Part shown: positions 34,778 through 46,799 of the stretch, piece after piece
How positions within the stretch are numbered: the first letter of the stretch is position 1
Layout: each line of letters opens with the position of its first letter
The notes under the pieces: model-generated
What the model was told of the DNA's origin: nothing
Databases searched by the model: none
The model's input: only the letters and a program-made list of their open reading frames with translations
Assembly (NCBI GenBank): GCA_012932295.1
Contig: JAAONU010000018.1
Coordinates: forward strand, 6,814,206 to 6,878,205
DNA: 64,000 nt
Source: Cyclina sinensis
Lineage: Eukaryota > Mollusca > Bivalvia > Venerida > Veneridae
Direction of reading: 5' to 3'
Position numbers and translations under genes: made by a program

Positions 34778-37700
34778 TTATGCTCTAATGAATTTTAACC
34801 ATTTCAAATTATGTTTATCTAGCTTATTTTTAAATATTGCTATTTCTCTCTCTGTTGTAATCCTTTGATTTAAATAGTTTTTAAATTGTTCTATATGTGG
34901 AATGATATTTTTTAGTTTCATCTTGAAAATAAAGTATTTAGCTAGCATGATTATAAAATTAGTTGCTAGTGTATCATTTTGTAAAAAGTTATCCATTATT
35001 CCAAAAGATATATCCTTAAAATTAATTGTGTAATTTATATTTTTTAAATTTAGAAATTGATTAAATTCTGTCCAGAAATTCTGTACATACTGGCATTCCC
35101 AGAATAGGTGTTTTGTCGTTTCTATATTCATGTTGCAGAAATCACAAAGATTGGATGAAGATAATTTACACCTTAGGAGGTATTTGTTAGTAGGGATAAG
35201 ACGCATCAAAAATTTATATTGAAAATTTCTAAGAGTGGTATCAATTGATGTAAGATATATCATTTGATAAATTTTTTTCCATTCTAACTGGTTGTCGTTA
35301 AACTGTTGATTCCATTTGTTTTCTGAAGGAGGTTGATCAGATTTCTTACTATTCATACTAATTTTGTAAAGGTATTGGTTTGTCTTGGTTATGTTTTTTA
35401 TTTTGTCTAGTAATGTCTGTTTCCTGGCATTGGTGCTAGTAATAAAATTTTGATCTATATTTTTTTTATACTTTAGAGTTATCGAATTGATCAAAGAGTT
35501 ATATTTCAAGAAATCTTTTTCATGTAGACCATATATATCTTTAAAAACATGAAATTTATAAAAGTTGCCAGTTCTAAAGTCAAATAAATGTTCAATATAA
35601 TTTATACCTTTTTCATGCCATTCTTTCCAAAAAAAATGTTTTACCTAATACCTTTATATCTGCATTATTCCATATTACATGAGAGATACCAATCTTTTTT
35701 TCTGTTATATAGCAATTATTTATTGAACACCAAGATTTTAAGACATCTTTAAGGAACACATTGTCTTTTATTATTTGATCAATAATTTTGCTGTTAAGAT
35801 TACAGTTAAATATAATTTCCTTTCCTAAATTATTTAAAATCCTATCATAGAACAGTTTCCAATTACCTTTATTTTGAGTAGATGTTAATCTTTTAACCCA
35901 GCAAGATTTTATTGAGTAAAGAAAACTTTCTACATCTGTTAGTTTTAAACCTCCCATGTTATAGTCCTTTGTAATAATGTTCCGTTTTATTTTGTCTGGT
36001 TTGTTATCCCAGATAAAACTATAAATTGCTTTATTAATGTCCTTTATTACAGAATCTGGTGGGTTTGGTAATACTGTAAAAGGATATACTTTTTGGTAAA
36101 GCAAAGGTTTTTACAACTATGATTTTCCCCATAAGCGTGAGTTTACGATGTTGCCATTGTTTTAAGCAGTTTTGGAAGTCAATTATCTTTGGTTTTAAAT
36201 TCAGTTCATAAGCTAGACTGGTATTTGTATGAAAAATTATTCCGAGTGTTTTCGCATATTCTGATGTCCATATGAATTCTTTATTCTTAGAATATTTTAT
36301 TTGTTTATTTCTTAATGACCCTACTTTTAGAACTACTGATTTTTGTATATTAAGTCTGAGTCCAGAAATTTTGCTATATTCAGTAATTACTTCAATTAAT
36401 CGCTCGAAAGATTTTTGTTTACCATTTGTTAAATATGTAGCATCATCTGCAAATAAAGTCTGTTTAATTTCTGTTTCTCCTATCTGTATATCTTCAATTC
36501 TTTTATCATCATTAATATATCTTGATAAAAGTTCCATACAAATTATAAAAATGGAGGAAGATAAGGGACATCCTTGTCTAACTCCTTGTTTTATCTGAAA
36601 ACTTTCAGACAACTAGCCATTGTTAATGATAATACTATTGATATCAAAATAAAAAAGTTGTATCCATCTTACGAAAGATTCCCCAAAGTTAAAATGGCGA
36701 AGATACTGGAATATAAAATCATGATTTAAACTGTCGAAAGCTTTTTTATAATCAGCAAAAAAAAGAATTCCTGGAAGTTTATGCTTTTCTAAGTAATCCA
36801 TTGTTTCAAAAATTAACCTAATGTTTTCACCAATATATCGAGATTTCTTAAAGCCTGTTTGTTCATGATTGATAAGAACAGGTAATACTTTTTTAATTCT
36901 ATTTGCTATGGCTTTAGTGGCAATTTTATAATCTACATTAAGCAAACTAATGGGACGCCAATTTGATAAAGAATTTAAATCTTTTCCAGGTTTTGGCAGT
37001 AGTGAGATGATCCCCTGTTTTTGAAGTTGGGTCAGTTCGCCACTTGCATAAGAGTAGTTTATTGATTTCAAATAGTAGGTTTTTAAGTCTTGCCAAAATT
37101 TTTTATAGAATTCCGTAGTAAAACCATCGGATCCTGGACTTTTATTATTTTTCATGTTTAATAAGGCCTGAGAACATTCATAATCAGTAAGTAAGCCATC
37201 ACATAGACTAGATTCATTTTCAGAAAGATTACTACCGTTATTTCCAAAAAAAAGTTATTGATGCTGGTTGCTGTTCTTTTTTTTGGTACAAATGTTGAAA
37301 AAAGTTTTTTTCTTCATTTAATATTTCTGTTGAGTTTGTTATTTCTCTGTCATTTATTATAAGTTTATTTATATTCTTTTTTTCTGCATTTTTTCTTTCT
37401 AAGTTGGAAAAATATTTCGAATTTTTTTCATTCCCTTCAATTCTGATCGCCTTTGTTCTTAGAAGTATGCCATTTATCTTTTTTTCGTATATTTCATTTA
37501 GTTTTTCTTCTTTTTGTATAATTTCCTGTTTATATTCTTCCATTTTATTATCCGATTCATATAATTTATTTTTTAACTTTTCTATTTCTTTTTCAAGTTT
37601 TGTTTCTAATTCTTTATTTTTTTTATTTTTGTATATTGAATATTTAATAGTTTCATTTCTTATATTTCCTTTTATAAGTTCCCACATTGTGTTTGGATTT

Positions 37701-38533
37701 GTTTCATTGTTTAAATTCACTGTTTCTTTTATTGAATTTCTAATCATCACTTGGAAATCTTCTTCTAAGAGCAAACTATTGTTTATTTTGAAATATCCCG
37801 GACCTTTATTTATTTTTGAAAAATTGATGTTTAGAGTTATGAAAGCATGATCCGTTTTAAAACCAGGTTTAATTTCACATGACTTTGTAATATTGGTCAA
37901 AAAATTTGTGATAAGAAAGTAGTCAAGTCTACTTAGTATTGGAGGATTGTTGTTAGATCGCCATGTGAACTCGCATTTATTTTTGTGAGTATGACGCCAT
38001 ATGTCAATTAAGTTTGCTTGTTCAATTAGATTGTTTAATTTTTTTCTGCATTTTTTATGTGTATCTTGTCTACCATTTTGTTTATCTTTTTTTACATCTA
38101 ATACAGTATTAAAGTCGCCGGCTATTATGAAATTTTTATCATCATTTTCATTAACATAATCTTCTAATTTTAAGAAAAGTTGAGTATCATCATTGTTTGG
38201 ACCATAGATATTTATAATTGTACATTTATTACTGTCTATTTCAATGTCTATTGCAATAAGTCGCCCTTGAATAATTTCTGTGTAATTCGAAATTTTGTAT
38301 GTTTGATTATTACTAAATAATATGGCTACTCCTTCTCGGTTACTTTCGTTGCCACTAAAGAAAGCTTTTCCATTCCAGTCTTTAATCCATTTATCAGTGT
38401 TTTTCTTAGTTAAATGTGTTTCTTGTAACAGACAAATTGAATATTTTTTTTCTATTAACCATTGGAAGACTTGTTTTCTTTTTTGGGTATTCATTAGACC
38501 CCTTACATTTAAAGAGCATATAACTGTATCCAT
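34778..38533 (-). pseudogene. LINE ORF2: AP endonuclease - reverse transcriptase - zinc motif
   Basis: The start is placed at MDTVICSLNVRGL (38533) rather than the upstream ATG at 38557, because this is where L1-type endonucleases begin. The endonuclease shows LLQETHL, AGDFNTV, SRLDYFL and TDHAFI. The reverse transcriptase shows KSPGSDGF, NWRPISLLN, QGVRQGCPLS and the catalytic FADD (36442-36453). The C-terminal domain has CDFC...HLFWEC, the L1-type zinc motif. The frame is broken by frameshifts at an 8-base A/T run (37246-37253), a 5-base run (36090-36094) and another 8-base run (35629-35636), and by an in-frame TAG (36613-36615) where homologues commonly have Trp. It would make and integrate DNA copies by target-primed reverse transcription; this copy is inactive as read. 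Confidence 0.88.
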
Positions 38534-38559
38534 AATGGTGGGATTGCAAGAATGCATAT

Positions 38560-40470
38560 CATTAAGTTTTTGGAAACGATCATTTGTTTTGGGAAAAAGT
38601 TGATAGTTTACTATCTGAAAAAGGCTAATAGGTGTACAAGTATATATTAACTACATATTATGTAGTAGAAAAAGGGTAACAGGGAAATTTCTATGCGTTG
38701 AACATAATTATTTATATGCTGAACACTATTTCTTTCTGACGTATGATAAAAAGTAGAGAAAACAAAAAAAAACAACATATTTATATGAATATATGACAAA
38801 ATTTTTCAAAAAGTTAACATTTCCAATTTGAAAAGTACTTCTTCAGGTCTACATAAAAACAAAGTCTATAATAAGCTGGTCTTTCATGTAGAATAAGCTA
38901 TTAAATCTTAAGGATGTTTCAGTTAGTTTTCTTTTTTTTTTTTGGTGTATTCTGCCTAAAATGCGCATTGAAATAGAAGTAGTTATATACTAAATTTATA
39001 CTTTTTATATTGCATAGATAATATATACATGTCAAGATTGAAAACAAAAACATGAATAATGCGAAAAATAAAAGTGACTAAATACTGATATCTTAATTAT
39101 TTTGCCAATTTTTAAAGTTTTGTTATTTGAAATTTCTAACATAAAATGCAACAATTAAACATAAAAAATAAACTATTCAGCATAAAGCGGGAAAAGACAA
39201 CAGATTTGACAACAAGTATGTATATAGTACATGTTTTCCATCTAATATAATTCGACATCAATACTGTGTAATTAACATGATCTACAAGCAGATGATCAAC
39301 ATGAAAACCTTTTTAAAAAAAAACTACACTTATTGGTGATAAATTATACAAACATGTTTACACATACACATTTTTTGATGTTATCTAGTTCAGCTTTTTA
39401 AAGCATTTTAAGTCTTTGGTTAACAAAAATATAAAGGAATACTTATGTCCCATTTTAATATATTCATGGACACAAGTTCGATATGTTTCAAAATTGACTA
39501 TAAGATTCTGTCATTGTTTCTATGCTTTTGTAATCTAGTGTGATCAGTATCAAAGTCAGCTCTATTTTTCTAAAAAAAAAAATCAACAAACAAACTTTAT
39601 AATATTTTACGTATGAGGATGACAGAAAAAGATGCATTTAAGCATGCAAGGCAAAACGTGAAACATAAAAATCTAGATAAATAGAAAATGTTTCTATCAG
39701 CTTTGTTTATTTATTACTAGTATTGGTATGCTTTGCCCTTTTTTTTCACTGCCGATAAATGTTAGTATGCAAAAAAAGTTTAAAAACAATACAATGTATA
39801 CAATACAATACCACGTATTGGTATTATTTCAAGCTTTTTTGACACTATTCTGATACAAGGGTAATAGGTATATATAATCTTTAAATATTCAAAGAATTTT
39901 TTAATCTGATCAAAGTATTGTTGTGTTTTTACTCAGTGTTTAAGTTAACACTACCCAGCTGTAATTTAAGTAAATTAATATACTTTTACATTGCCTTTTT
40001 CGTGACAACTCTTGATAACTGTTCTAGAGGTGAAAAGAAAAACAGACTAATACAAATAAAGCCATTTCCAGGCTGGGTTTATCTATTTACTGTTAAAAAT
40101 ATACTATTCTTTTCACTATGCGTTGAAGGTTAGTCAAAATACTTTATGCAAACAAGGAACGTATTCAAAAAGGATAATGGTTATAATAACATGTTACTTA
40201 CAGATTTTTGTTTTCCCATACTTGTTTTCTTTATGCAAGGGAAAAAAAACCCTGACTTATTTGACCTTTACAGATTCACGAAAAAAAAATATAACAAAAC
40301 GAAATGCAAAGATCAATACAAGGTTTTAGGGAGACATTTTCTGATTAAGCTATTTAAACTATTTAAAGGAGTCTTTTTTTTTCAAAAAAAGCCACATTCT
40401 TTTATGCTATGTTATACACTGTAATTTTCCTGGAGCAATTTTTCAACTTGCATTCGAAAGTTAGTTCATA
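38560..40470 (-). other. 1.9 kb non-coding spacer between LINE ORF1 and ORF2
   Basis: AT-rich, no frame above ~90 codons and no recognised repeat or duplication. It is long for the gap between ORFs of an L1-type element, so it may hide an unrecognised insertion. Confidence 0.5.
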
Positions 40471-40474
40471 TCCT

Positions 40475-41622
40475 TCAAAAAGGTTTTGTTGACGATTGTT
40501 TTGCTTTTTCAGGCCAAGGTGTATTTATCCAGGCTTCATAGTTGTTGTATTTAACTTCGTGGACAAATCCTTGATGTGTCTTATAAAAGATTTTGCCATT
40601 TCTGATCCATGATGACTTAACTGTTTCGGGTTTCTTATATCGAACAGATTGAAAGGCTTTGTAGTTTTGTGATGTGAGGTCATCCATGACGATGATAGTT
40701 TTTGGCAGCAGAGATCGATTTCTCATTATATTGTCCTTGACTCACCTGGAAACAAATTTTACTAAAATTGTTCTAGGTTTATCACTTTTCTTGCCAATAC
40801 GGTGGCTGATGTCAATGTCTTCTGGTTTCAGGTTTAGACCGGGTATATGTAAATTTATTTTCTTTATGAAAATCATCGTAGTTTGTTCAGCATTTTCAGG
40901 CACTTGTTCGTCTGAGTTTGTTTTATCATCAGAATCTTTTTGTGTTATATTTGCATATGTTTTTAAATTAGACTTTTCTTTCTCTGTTTCAACTTGTTTT
41001 GGTGATGTTGTTTCTGTTTCTTTTGTTCATCGGTTTTTTGGATCTTGTTCCCTGTGTCTTTTTTTACATATTTTACAACGATCTTTGGAAACAATTCTTC
41101 GGGAATTCCACTCACTCTGATATTGTTGATTCTACTGTACTGTTCTTGATTATTTAGAAATTCGTCTGTTTTTTGTTCACTTTGTCTAAGTTCGTGTTCC
41201 ATGTTTTCATTCTCTTTGCTCTTTTCTTTAATTTCTTGACGCAATTTTTGGACTTCTTCTTTCAACTGATCATTCTCATTTTCTTTGTCAAATAATTTGC
41301 TTTCTAAAATTTCAATTCTGTTTTCTACGGAAACTAGTAGTTTTTCTTTCATTTGTTTAACAGTTTCTTTAATCAGTATTCTGAAATTTTCATCATTTTT
41401 TGTCATAACATTAGCCATTTTATCATTTATTTGCTTCAACTGTTTTTGAATGTCTTTTATGGCGTCTTCGTTTAAATCTGGTCTCGATGACTCCTCTTGC
41501 TTTTTTTGTTTATTCTGTTTCTTTTTTGGATTTTTGGTGGGGGTTATGTTTATACTGGAGTCATTTTCACTCACGCTGCTGAGTTCGCTATGTGCTCTTT
41601 TTTTCACCTTAACTTCCTCCAT
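40475..41622 (-). pseudogene. LINE ORF1 protein, coiled-coil/RRM type
   Basis: From MEEVKVKKRAHS at 41622: a basic KKKQNKQKKQ stretch, a long heptad-like coiled coil (about residues 55-165, rich in Lys/Glu/Leu/Gln), then YSRINNIRVSGIPEE, the usual entry to the RRM of L1 ORF1p. The frame shifts around 40990-41050 and continues as NLHIPGLNLKPEDI, ISHRIGKKSDKPRTILVKF, an in-frame TGA near 40740, and VKDNIMRNRSLLPKTIIV to a stop at ~40475. It is the RNA-binding trimeric chaperone of the LINE particle. Inactive as read. Confidence 0.75.
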
Positions 41623-42090
41623 TTTGAATGATATAATGTTTGGTTATTTTTACTTATTTTGTCAATAAGGTCAAAAATTGTAATTATTCACAATTTTTTC
41701 ATTTTACAAACGTTTAAAGTTTTGCTATACCAACTTTAATGTGTAAAAAACAGATTGAAAATGTCTGAATAAGTACAAATGTTACCCGTTGTTTGTACAC
41801 TGTCCACTTACTTTTAGTCCAACATACTTGATTGTATACACAATACAATAATAACACATCCACTGTTAATGAACACCCATTACTGACTTTTTCAAGATAC
41901 AAAAAAAGTTTTCATTTGCTTTTTTACATTATTTTACACACAATTTTCTTTTCAGCAAGGTTTCAGCTAGGTTAAACAAAATGTTTTCTTTTATTATATC
42001 CAAGTTTCACTGTTCAAAAACTGTTTTTAATCACATAAAAAGGAAAAATATCAGAGCAGAAAATTTCATGACTTTCAAATCCAAGGGACA

Positions 42091-42183
42091 TTAGAAAATG
42101 TGATATTACAGTTATCTTGTTAACAATTTAGATCCAATCACAGGACCAACACAATACTCACTGACACCTTCATACCATTTTTT
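42091..42183 (+). repeat. Right copy of 93 bp direct repeat flanking the LINE
   Basis: Mate of 34253-34345 with one mismatch in 93 positions. It is followed by GTTGAGTTG rather than a T run, as expected for the 5' side of an insertion. Confidence 0.85.
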
Positions 42184-42255
42184 GTTGAGTTGAATAAGAA
42201 AATTTCAGATTTTTAAATACATTATAAAATTAAAACCTAACCATTAATTAGGCCC

Positions 42256-42542
42256 ATACATCTGCCAAGTCCTGAAACTATACTTGTCTACTTTCCACTG
42301 TATCCAGGATGTAGTAGTTAAATCAATAATTCGTGAAAATGGACAGGTCTGGGCAGGAAACTGTTGTGCATTACCCGTTCAAACGTATTTTCTTGAACTA
42401 GGCTTAAGAATCGTGAAGAACTATGATTGCATAGAAGATGGACACTTGAGAGCAACGCAGTATGGAATTTGCATGCCTGTTACTTGTAGTTTGCATGCTT
42501 TTTGTAAAACATGTGAGGACACGCGCATTACACTGGCACTTC
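42256..42542 (+). repeat. Older dispersed repeat, left part (split by LTR retrotransposon)
   Basis: Segments such as ATTCGTGAAAATGGAC, AACTGTTGTGCATTA and GAACTATGATTGCATAGAA are shared, in inverted orientation, with 60400-60673. The repeat resumes at 52269-52335 after the LTR retrotransposon (CATTTTGCTATGTTGAGTATC...). Nature of the repeat unknown. Confidence 0.6.
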
Positions 42543-42965
42543 TGTAGTAGGGTCGATTTTCGATGTTTTCAGCTATTCCGTAAATGTATTATTTTCTCCC
42601 ATATGTCACCTCAGTTATGTCCCCTTTGTGTGCCCCATTTGAATCTACTCAGATTTGCATGTGTATATGCTTGAATGAATCTCTCAGGTCTCGCGGGAAC
42701 TTTGTTGGCTTCCAGTTTTCATTGGAGAAGGATGTGCTTTTAGTTCCTTCTTTGTTGTTTCTTCTTTCTGAAGAAATGTCAGTTTGTTTGAGGTGGTGAT
42801 GTTTAGAAGTTTCCAGTCACACAGCACTGAGAGTATGGGTGAGACAGGAGAAGAGAGTGAAACCTTATTCCTATAGATTAGACTTGCGGTTACAGTAAAG
42901 TGATTGAACCACCCCCACTGTTTGTTTTATGTTAATCAAGACCCAGGAAACTCACCAGTATTACA
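42543..42965 (+). repeat. Left LTR
   Basis: A 423 bp sequence from TGTAGTAGGGTCGATTTTC to CACCAGTATTACA, matched by 51850-52268 at roughly 90% or better by eye, with small indels. It ends in CA and has a GGTCTCGCGGGAACTTTGTTGG segment conserved in both copies. Its flank shares CTTC (or ACTTC counting one LTR base) with the far side, a 4-5 bp target duplication. Confidence 0.88.
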
Positions 42966-45646
42966 ATTGAATGTATAGGATCACGTCTTACATTTTGGTC
43001 AAAAATTTGGTGGTGCAGTGAATTTATATTTGGACACTAACTAAATTGAATTCTAAAAGTTTTAATTGTCCATGGACATCAACTTGTTTTACTGACCTAG
43101 ATTTCATATATATTTAACTGGCAACAGTTTAATCGTGCTATTTACATATTGAACGTGAAGTTCATGAGAGAAACCACATTACCTACAAACAATTTGGACG
43201 TAATAGTTTTAGAGTTTCGTAGATTAATTTGTGCACTTTTCGACTGACATTGACACTTTAGTTTAACTTTGAGGAGCGACACAGGATTCCACTGGATGCC
43301 AACCAGATTTCAACACCGTGTGACCAGGATTCTTCAAGGAACGAAGAACGATGGTATATTGACACTTTTTGTTCAGTGACTATTGATTTTGTGGTTAAGT
43401 GGTAAAGGCACTCATAGCCAGTGGTTGATAAAAGTTTTCATAAGGTGGTGAGTCAAAAAATTTACTCACCTAAATCACTCAGTGGGTTTTGATTAAAAAG
43501 GGCTTATTTCTTTTTACTTTATTATTAAAGGGCTTGACACTTGAGTGATTTAGGTCTAAGTAAGAAAAAGTGAAAGTAAGAAATTCACATTTATTTTTTT
43601 CAACTAATTTTGGTGTAGGTACTGACTATCTGGTAAAGGGAAAATTGCATGTAAGATTTAACACAAATCTCCTTTCTGTCTATTTCATTTCTAAAAATAA
43701 TCATCTTGTCTAGTAGGACCGCTGATTTCTTGCATCTTGTAAGGATTTTGTAAAAAACTTGAGTAAAATTCTTTTTTGAGCAAAACTCTAGCAAGCCCAT
43801 TTCTGCTTTGTTTATTTTGATTCAGTACAGTTGACCTCAGGGAATACCTTCTAATATTAGACTGCAGCTTGTTTCTTATTAGTGGATTGTGTGGCTAAAA
43901 ATAAGTTCGTGATTTCTTTGATCTCTGACTGGTTTGTTTTGTCCCTAATAGTTTCCAGGCACCCCAATCTTGTGATTTTCCCCATATATCTATTCTATTT
44001 TTATTAATAGGTGTTAAATTCATTTTAAGAAAACAAGACACTCTCCAGTTGTGTGTAGTGGTTTAAATATCACTGTGTTTATGATTATCTGTGTTTTTAC
44101 AGGTGCAGTGCAGATATTTTAGAGATAGACTGATAGTTTTCTTTAAGCATTTACTAAAGCTTAAATTTTATTACAGGTCAACAAGAGGTACATTTATTAA
44201 GATGTACAAATGATGGAATATTTCTGGATTTTATAATCATAATTTTCAGAAATTTGTGTCTAAATTTGGTCTTCAGACAATCAGCATCCCTGCTAATTGA
44301 TTAATTGTTTAATTGATATATCAGTAATACAATTGATTATAGGCGGGAGTGGAACGCATTCTTCACCGAAAATAACTTTACTATATGATTGATTATTAAA
44401 TTAATTAATCATAAGTACGGTTTAAAAAAAACGTGTGCGTTGACGCGGGGAATTTATTGAAAAAATACTCAACAAACTTGTGTACATCAACGTAAAAGCA
44501 TTGTGACATTCATAATAATAATACATAGACTTATCAAATTCATATTGTGACATTCATAATAAAAATACGTAAACTTATCAAATTCATATATGGGTTAATC
44601 AGCTAACTGACATTAAAGTTAAACTAAACTTGATTTAACTTAAGTTGAACTTTTTCTGCCAAACAGTTTAAAAATCTTATTAAATAATTTAGACTCATAG
44701 CTTTAATAAGAGTGTAGATTAATCATTGAACTTGACCTGACTAAATTGAATTTTAACTTAACTTGGTTTAACGAAAGTTAAACTTCGGTTAAAAAGTTAA
44801 AAAAAAACTTAAAAAAATAATATAAACTCCTAGTTTATATAAAAGCCTAAATAGGACTTGCAATTTAAGATTAAATATTTTCAAAAATAAAAAGTTTTGT
44901 TTAAGAGTAAAACTACTGATAACTGTTTTCTTCAGTTCTTTTACTTCTTCATTAGGCTGAACTATGAGTAAATATTGATATATTAATACTTCAAATAGTT
45001 TGAATTTAAATTAAAATAAACAAGAAGCAGCAGTCTAATAGACATTAAGATAAATTAACAAAAGTTTTGATACAAGATAGTAAAGTTGATTTGAACTTTA
45101 TATAGTCATTCGGAAATTAAATTTAAAAATAAAATTAAGCTTGTAATGTGTTACAGTGATATTTGAGTTGCTAGTACACAATAAAGTTAAAACTGGACGC
45201 GGTGTAATCGTGTATTTGTGGAACCCAATACTTGTATTCAAAGTGACAGTGCTTTTAGTGATAAAGTGTAGTGCATATAGGGACATAGTGCACATAGTGA
45301 TAAAGTATACAGTGCACATAGTGTTATAGTATATAGTGACATAGTGCACATAGTGATATAGTGACATAGAAGACTTAGTGAAATAGTGTATAGTGCACAT
45401 AGCAATAAAGTGATTATAGTGATATTGCAGTATGATTTTGCTGAACAAGTCATAGTGACACTTAAAAACTAGTAGTAGAGTTGTGAAATTAAATTTGAGA
45501 CAGGACTCAATAAGTGAGAAATAACTGGTTTGAATCTTGAATCAATTTCTCATTGTTGGAAATAGTGATTGAAACACTTAATATTTCGAGGATATTATTT
45601 TAGTGCGAAGTAATAACTGCAATTGATAGCAATTCATTAAAGTAAA
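42966..45646 (+). other. Leader of the LTR retrotransposon
   Basis: 2.7 kb without recognisable coding frame. It has AT-rich stretches with TTAACTT/AAGTTAA words (44600-44820) and a 45240-45420 segment of repeated CATAGTGCACATAGTGA words. No clear tRNA primer-binding site directly after the LTR was recognised. Part of this may be a secondary insertion. Confidence 0.5.
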
Positions 45647-46790
45647 ATGGCAACCCCTGCAACGAAGGACGACATATCTGAAGAAGAGCTTAAGCTCTTA
45701 GGAGCTATTAGGACTCTAGATGTAAAACCGATAGGAGTTGAGTCAAAGGCAGGATTTGAAAGCTTTTTGAAGAATACGACGAAAGCTCAAAGGGCCCAAC
45801 TACAGAAAAGCACCAAACCTTAGAATTTCCACTTGTTTTGGAAAGGAAGGAAAAGGGGATGTCAGTTATAGAACTTGGCGTTATGAAATTGAATGTTTAG
45901 TAGAGGAAAAGATTTTCTCTGAAGATGTTCTGCTTTTGGCCATTAGACAGTCAGCTAGAGGAGAAGCTGCTGGTATACTCAGAAGACTAGGAACAAAAGC
46001 ATCAGTTGGTGATATACTTAAAAATTTTCAAAGCACTTATGGAAAAATAGACAATCCGGAAACTGTACTTAAAAACTTTTATGCTTGTCAGATGGAACCA
46101 AATGAAACATTCACCAAATACGCAGCAAGGGTTAAGGAACTTTTTGCTCAGGCAGTAGATATTGATGTGCTCAAACCTTCAAACATCAAATTGTTAAAAA
46201 CAATTGTTTATCAAGGGATAAGTCAACCTCTGAAGCAGAATGCTAACCTGAAATATGAAACAACTTCAGACTATGACAAATTTAAGATTGAGGTACGAAA
46301 GATAGAGAGCGAAATGAAATCTGCAGCCGCAGCAGCAAATACCAAGGACTTCATTCCTTCAGCCAAATGTAATGCTGTTAATGAAAATAAATCTGAGCTT
46401 GGGGAGTTGAAAAGTTTGCTCACAAAGATGAACAATAGATTGGAGTTGTTAGAAAAAGAAAAAGAAACTCAGCATCAACAGACACAGTTGTTATTATAGC
46501 AACAGACTGAAATGCTACAACAACATATGCAAAAACCATTCATTCAGCCTAAAGGCTTTGACCCAAATAGAGGACAATGGCAGGGAAGAGGAAGAGGCAA
46601 TAGAGTGGGTCGAACTAGTCAACCATTCAGAGGGAGAGGACAATTAAGACATCAACGTCCTTTGGTGCAACAACATTCAGACCTTACAGACCCGCCAGCA
46701 ATAACACAAATTCATTTACCTTCTACAATTGTGGTAAGGAAGGCCATATTGCAAGACGGTGTCCGGAAATCATTAGTGAATAAATAAATA
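45647..46790 (+). pseudogene. LTR retrotransposon gag
   Basis: Starts MATPATKDDISEEELKLLG at 45647. A stop at 45821-45823 follows a small frame slip, after which the capsid continues in another frame with SYRTWRYEIECLVEEK and SARGEAAGILRRLG, the Ty3/PNMA-type capsid pattern, through NFYACQMEPNETFTKYAARV. A stop at 46497-46499 then interrupts a Gln-rich stretch, followed by an Arg/Gly-rich nucleocapsid (RGQWQGRGRGNRVGR). A zinc-knuckle sequence YNCGKEGHIARRCPE occurs in a shifted frame at ~46722-46770, but the first Cys position reads Phe. Structural particle protein; broken here. Confidence 0.75.
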
Positions 46791-46799
46791 TCAAATTAA

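Larger units (their letters stand above)
34346..42090 (-). mobile_element. L1/Tx1-type LINE, near full length, with poly(A) tail
   Basis: On the minus strand the order is 5' region, ORF1 (41622-40475), a 1.9 kb spacer, ORF2 (38533-34778), a ~400 bp 3' UTR and a 28-base A tail (T's at 34340-34367 on the plus strand, some shared with the flanking repeat). A GGGGTTACCCGTATGGGGCCC stem-like sequence precedes the tail. Endonuclease, reverse transcriptase and C-terminal zinc motif are in the L1-superfamily order. Both ORFs have breaks, most in homopolymer runs. The whole is bounded by a 93 bp direct repeat. Confidence 0.85.

Noticed and set aside
37404..37850. 148-codon plus-strand frame rich in Phe/Ser
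   Set aside because: It is the antisense shadow of the LINE ORF2 endonuclease region.
40674..41120. 148-codon plus-strand frame
   Set aside because: Antisense shadow of LINE ORF1; its hydrophobic character follows from the Lys/Glu-rich coding strand.
45098..45453. Minus-strand frames rich in Thr/Tyr/Met
   Set aside because: They derive from the CATAGTGCACATAGTGA word repeats in the LTR element leader.
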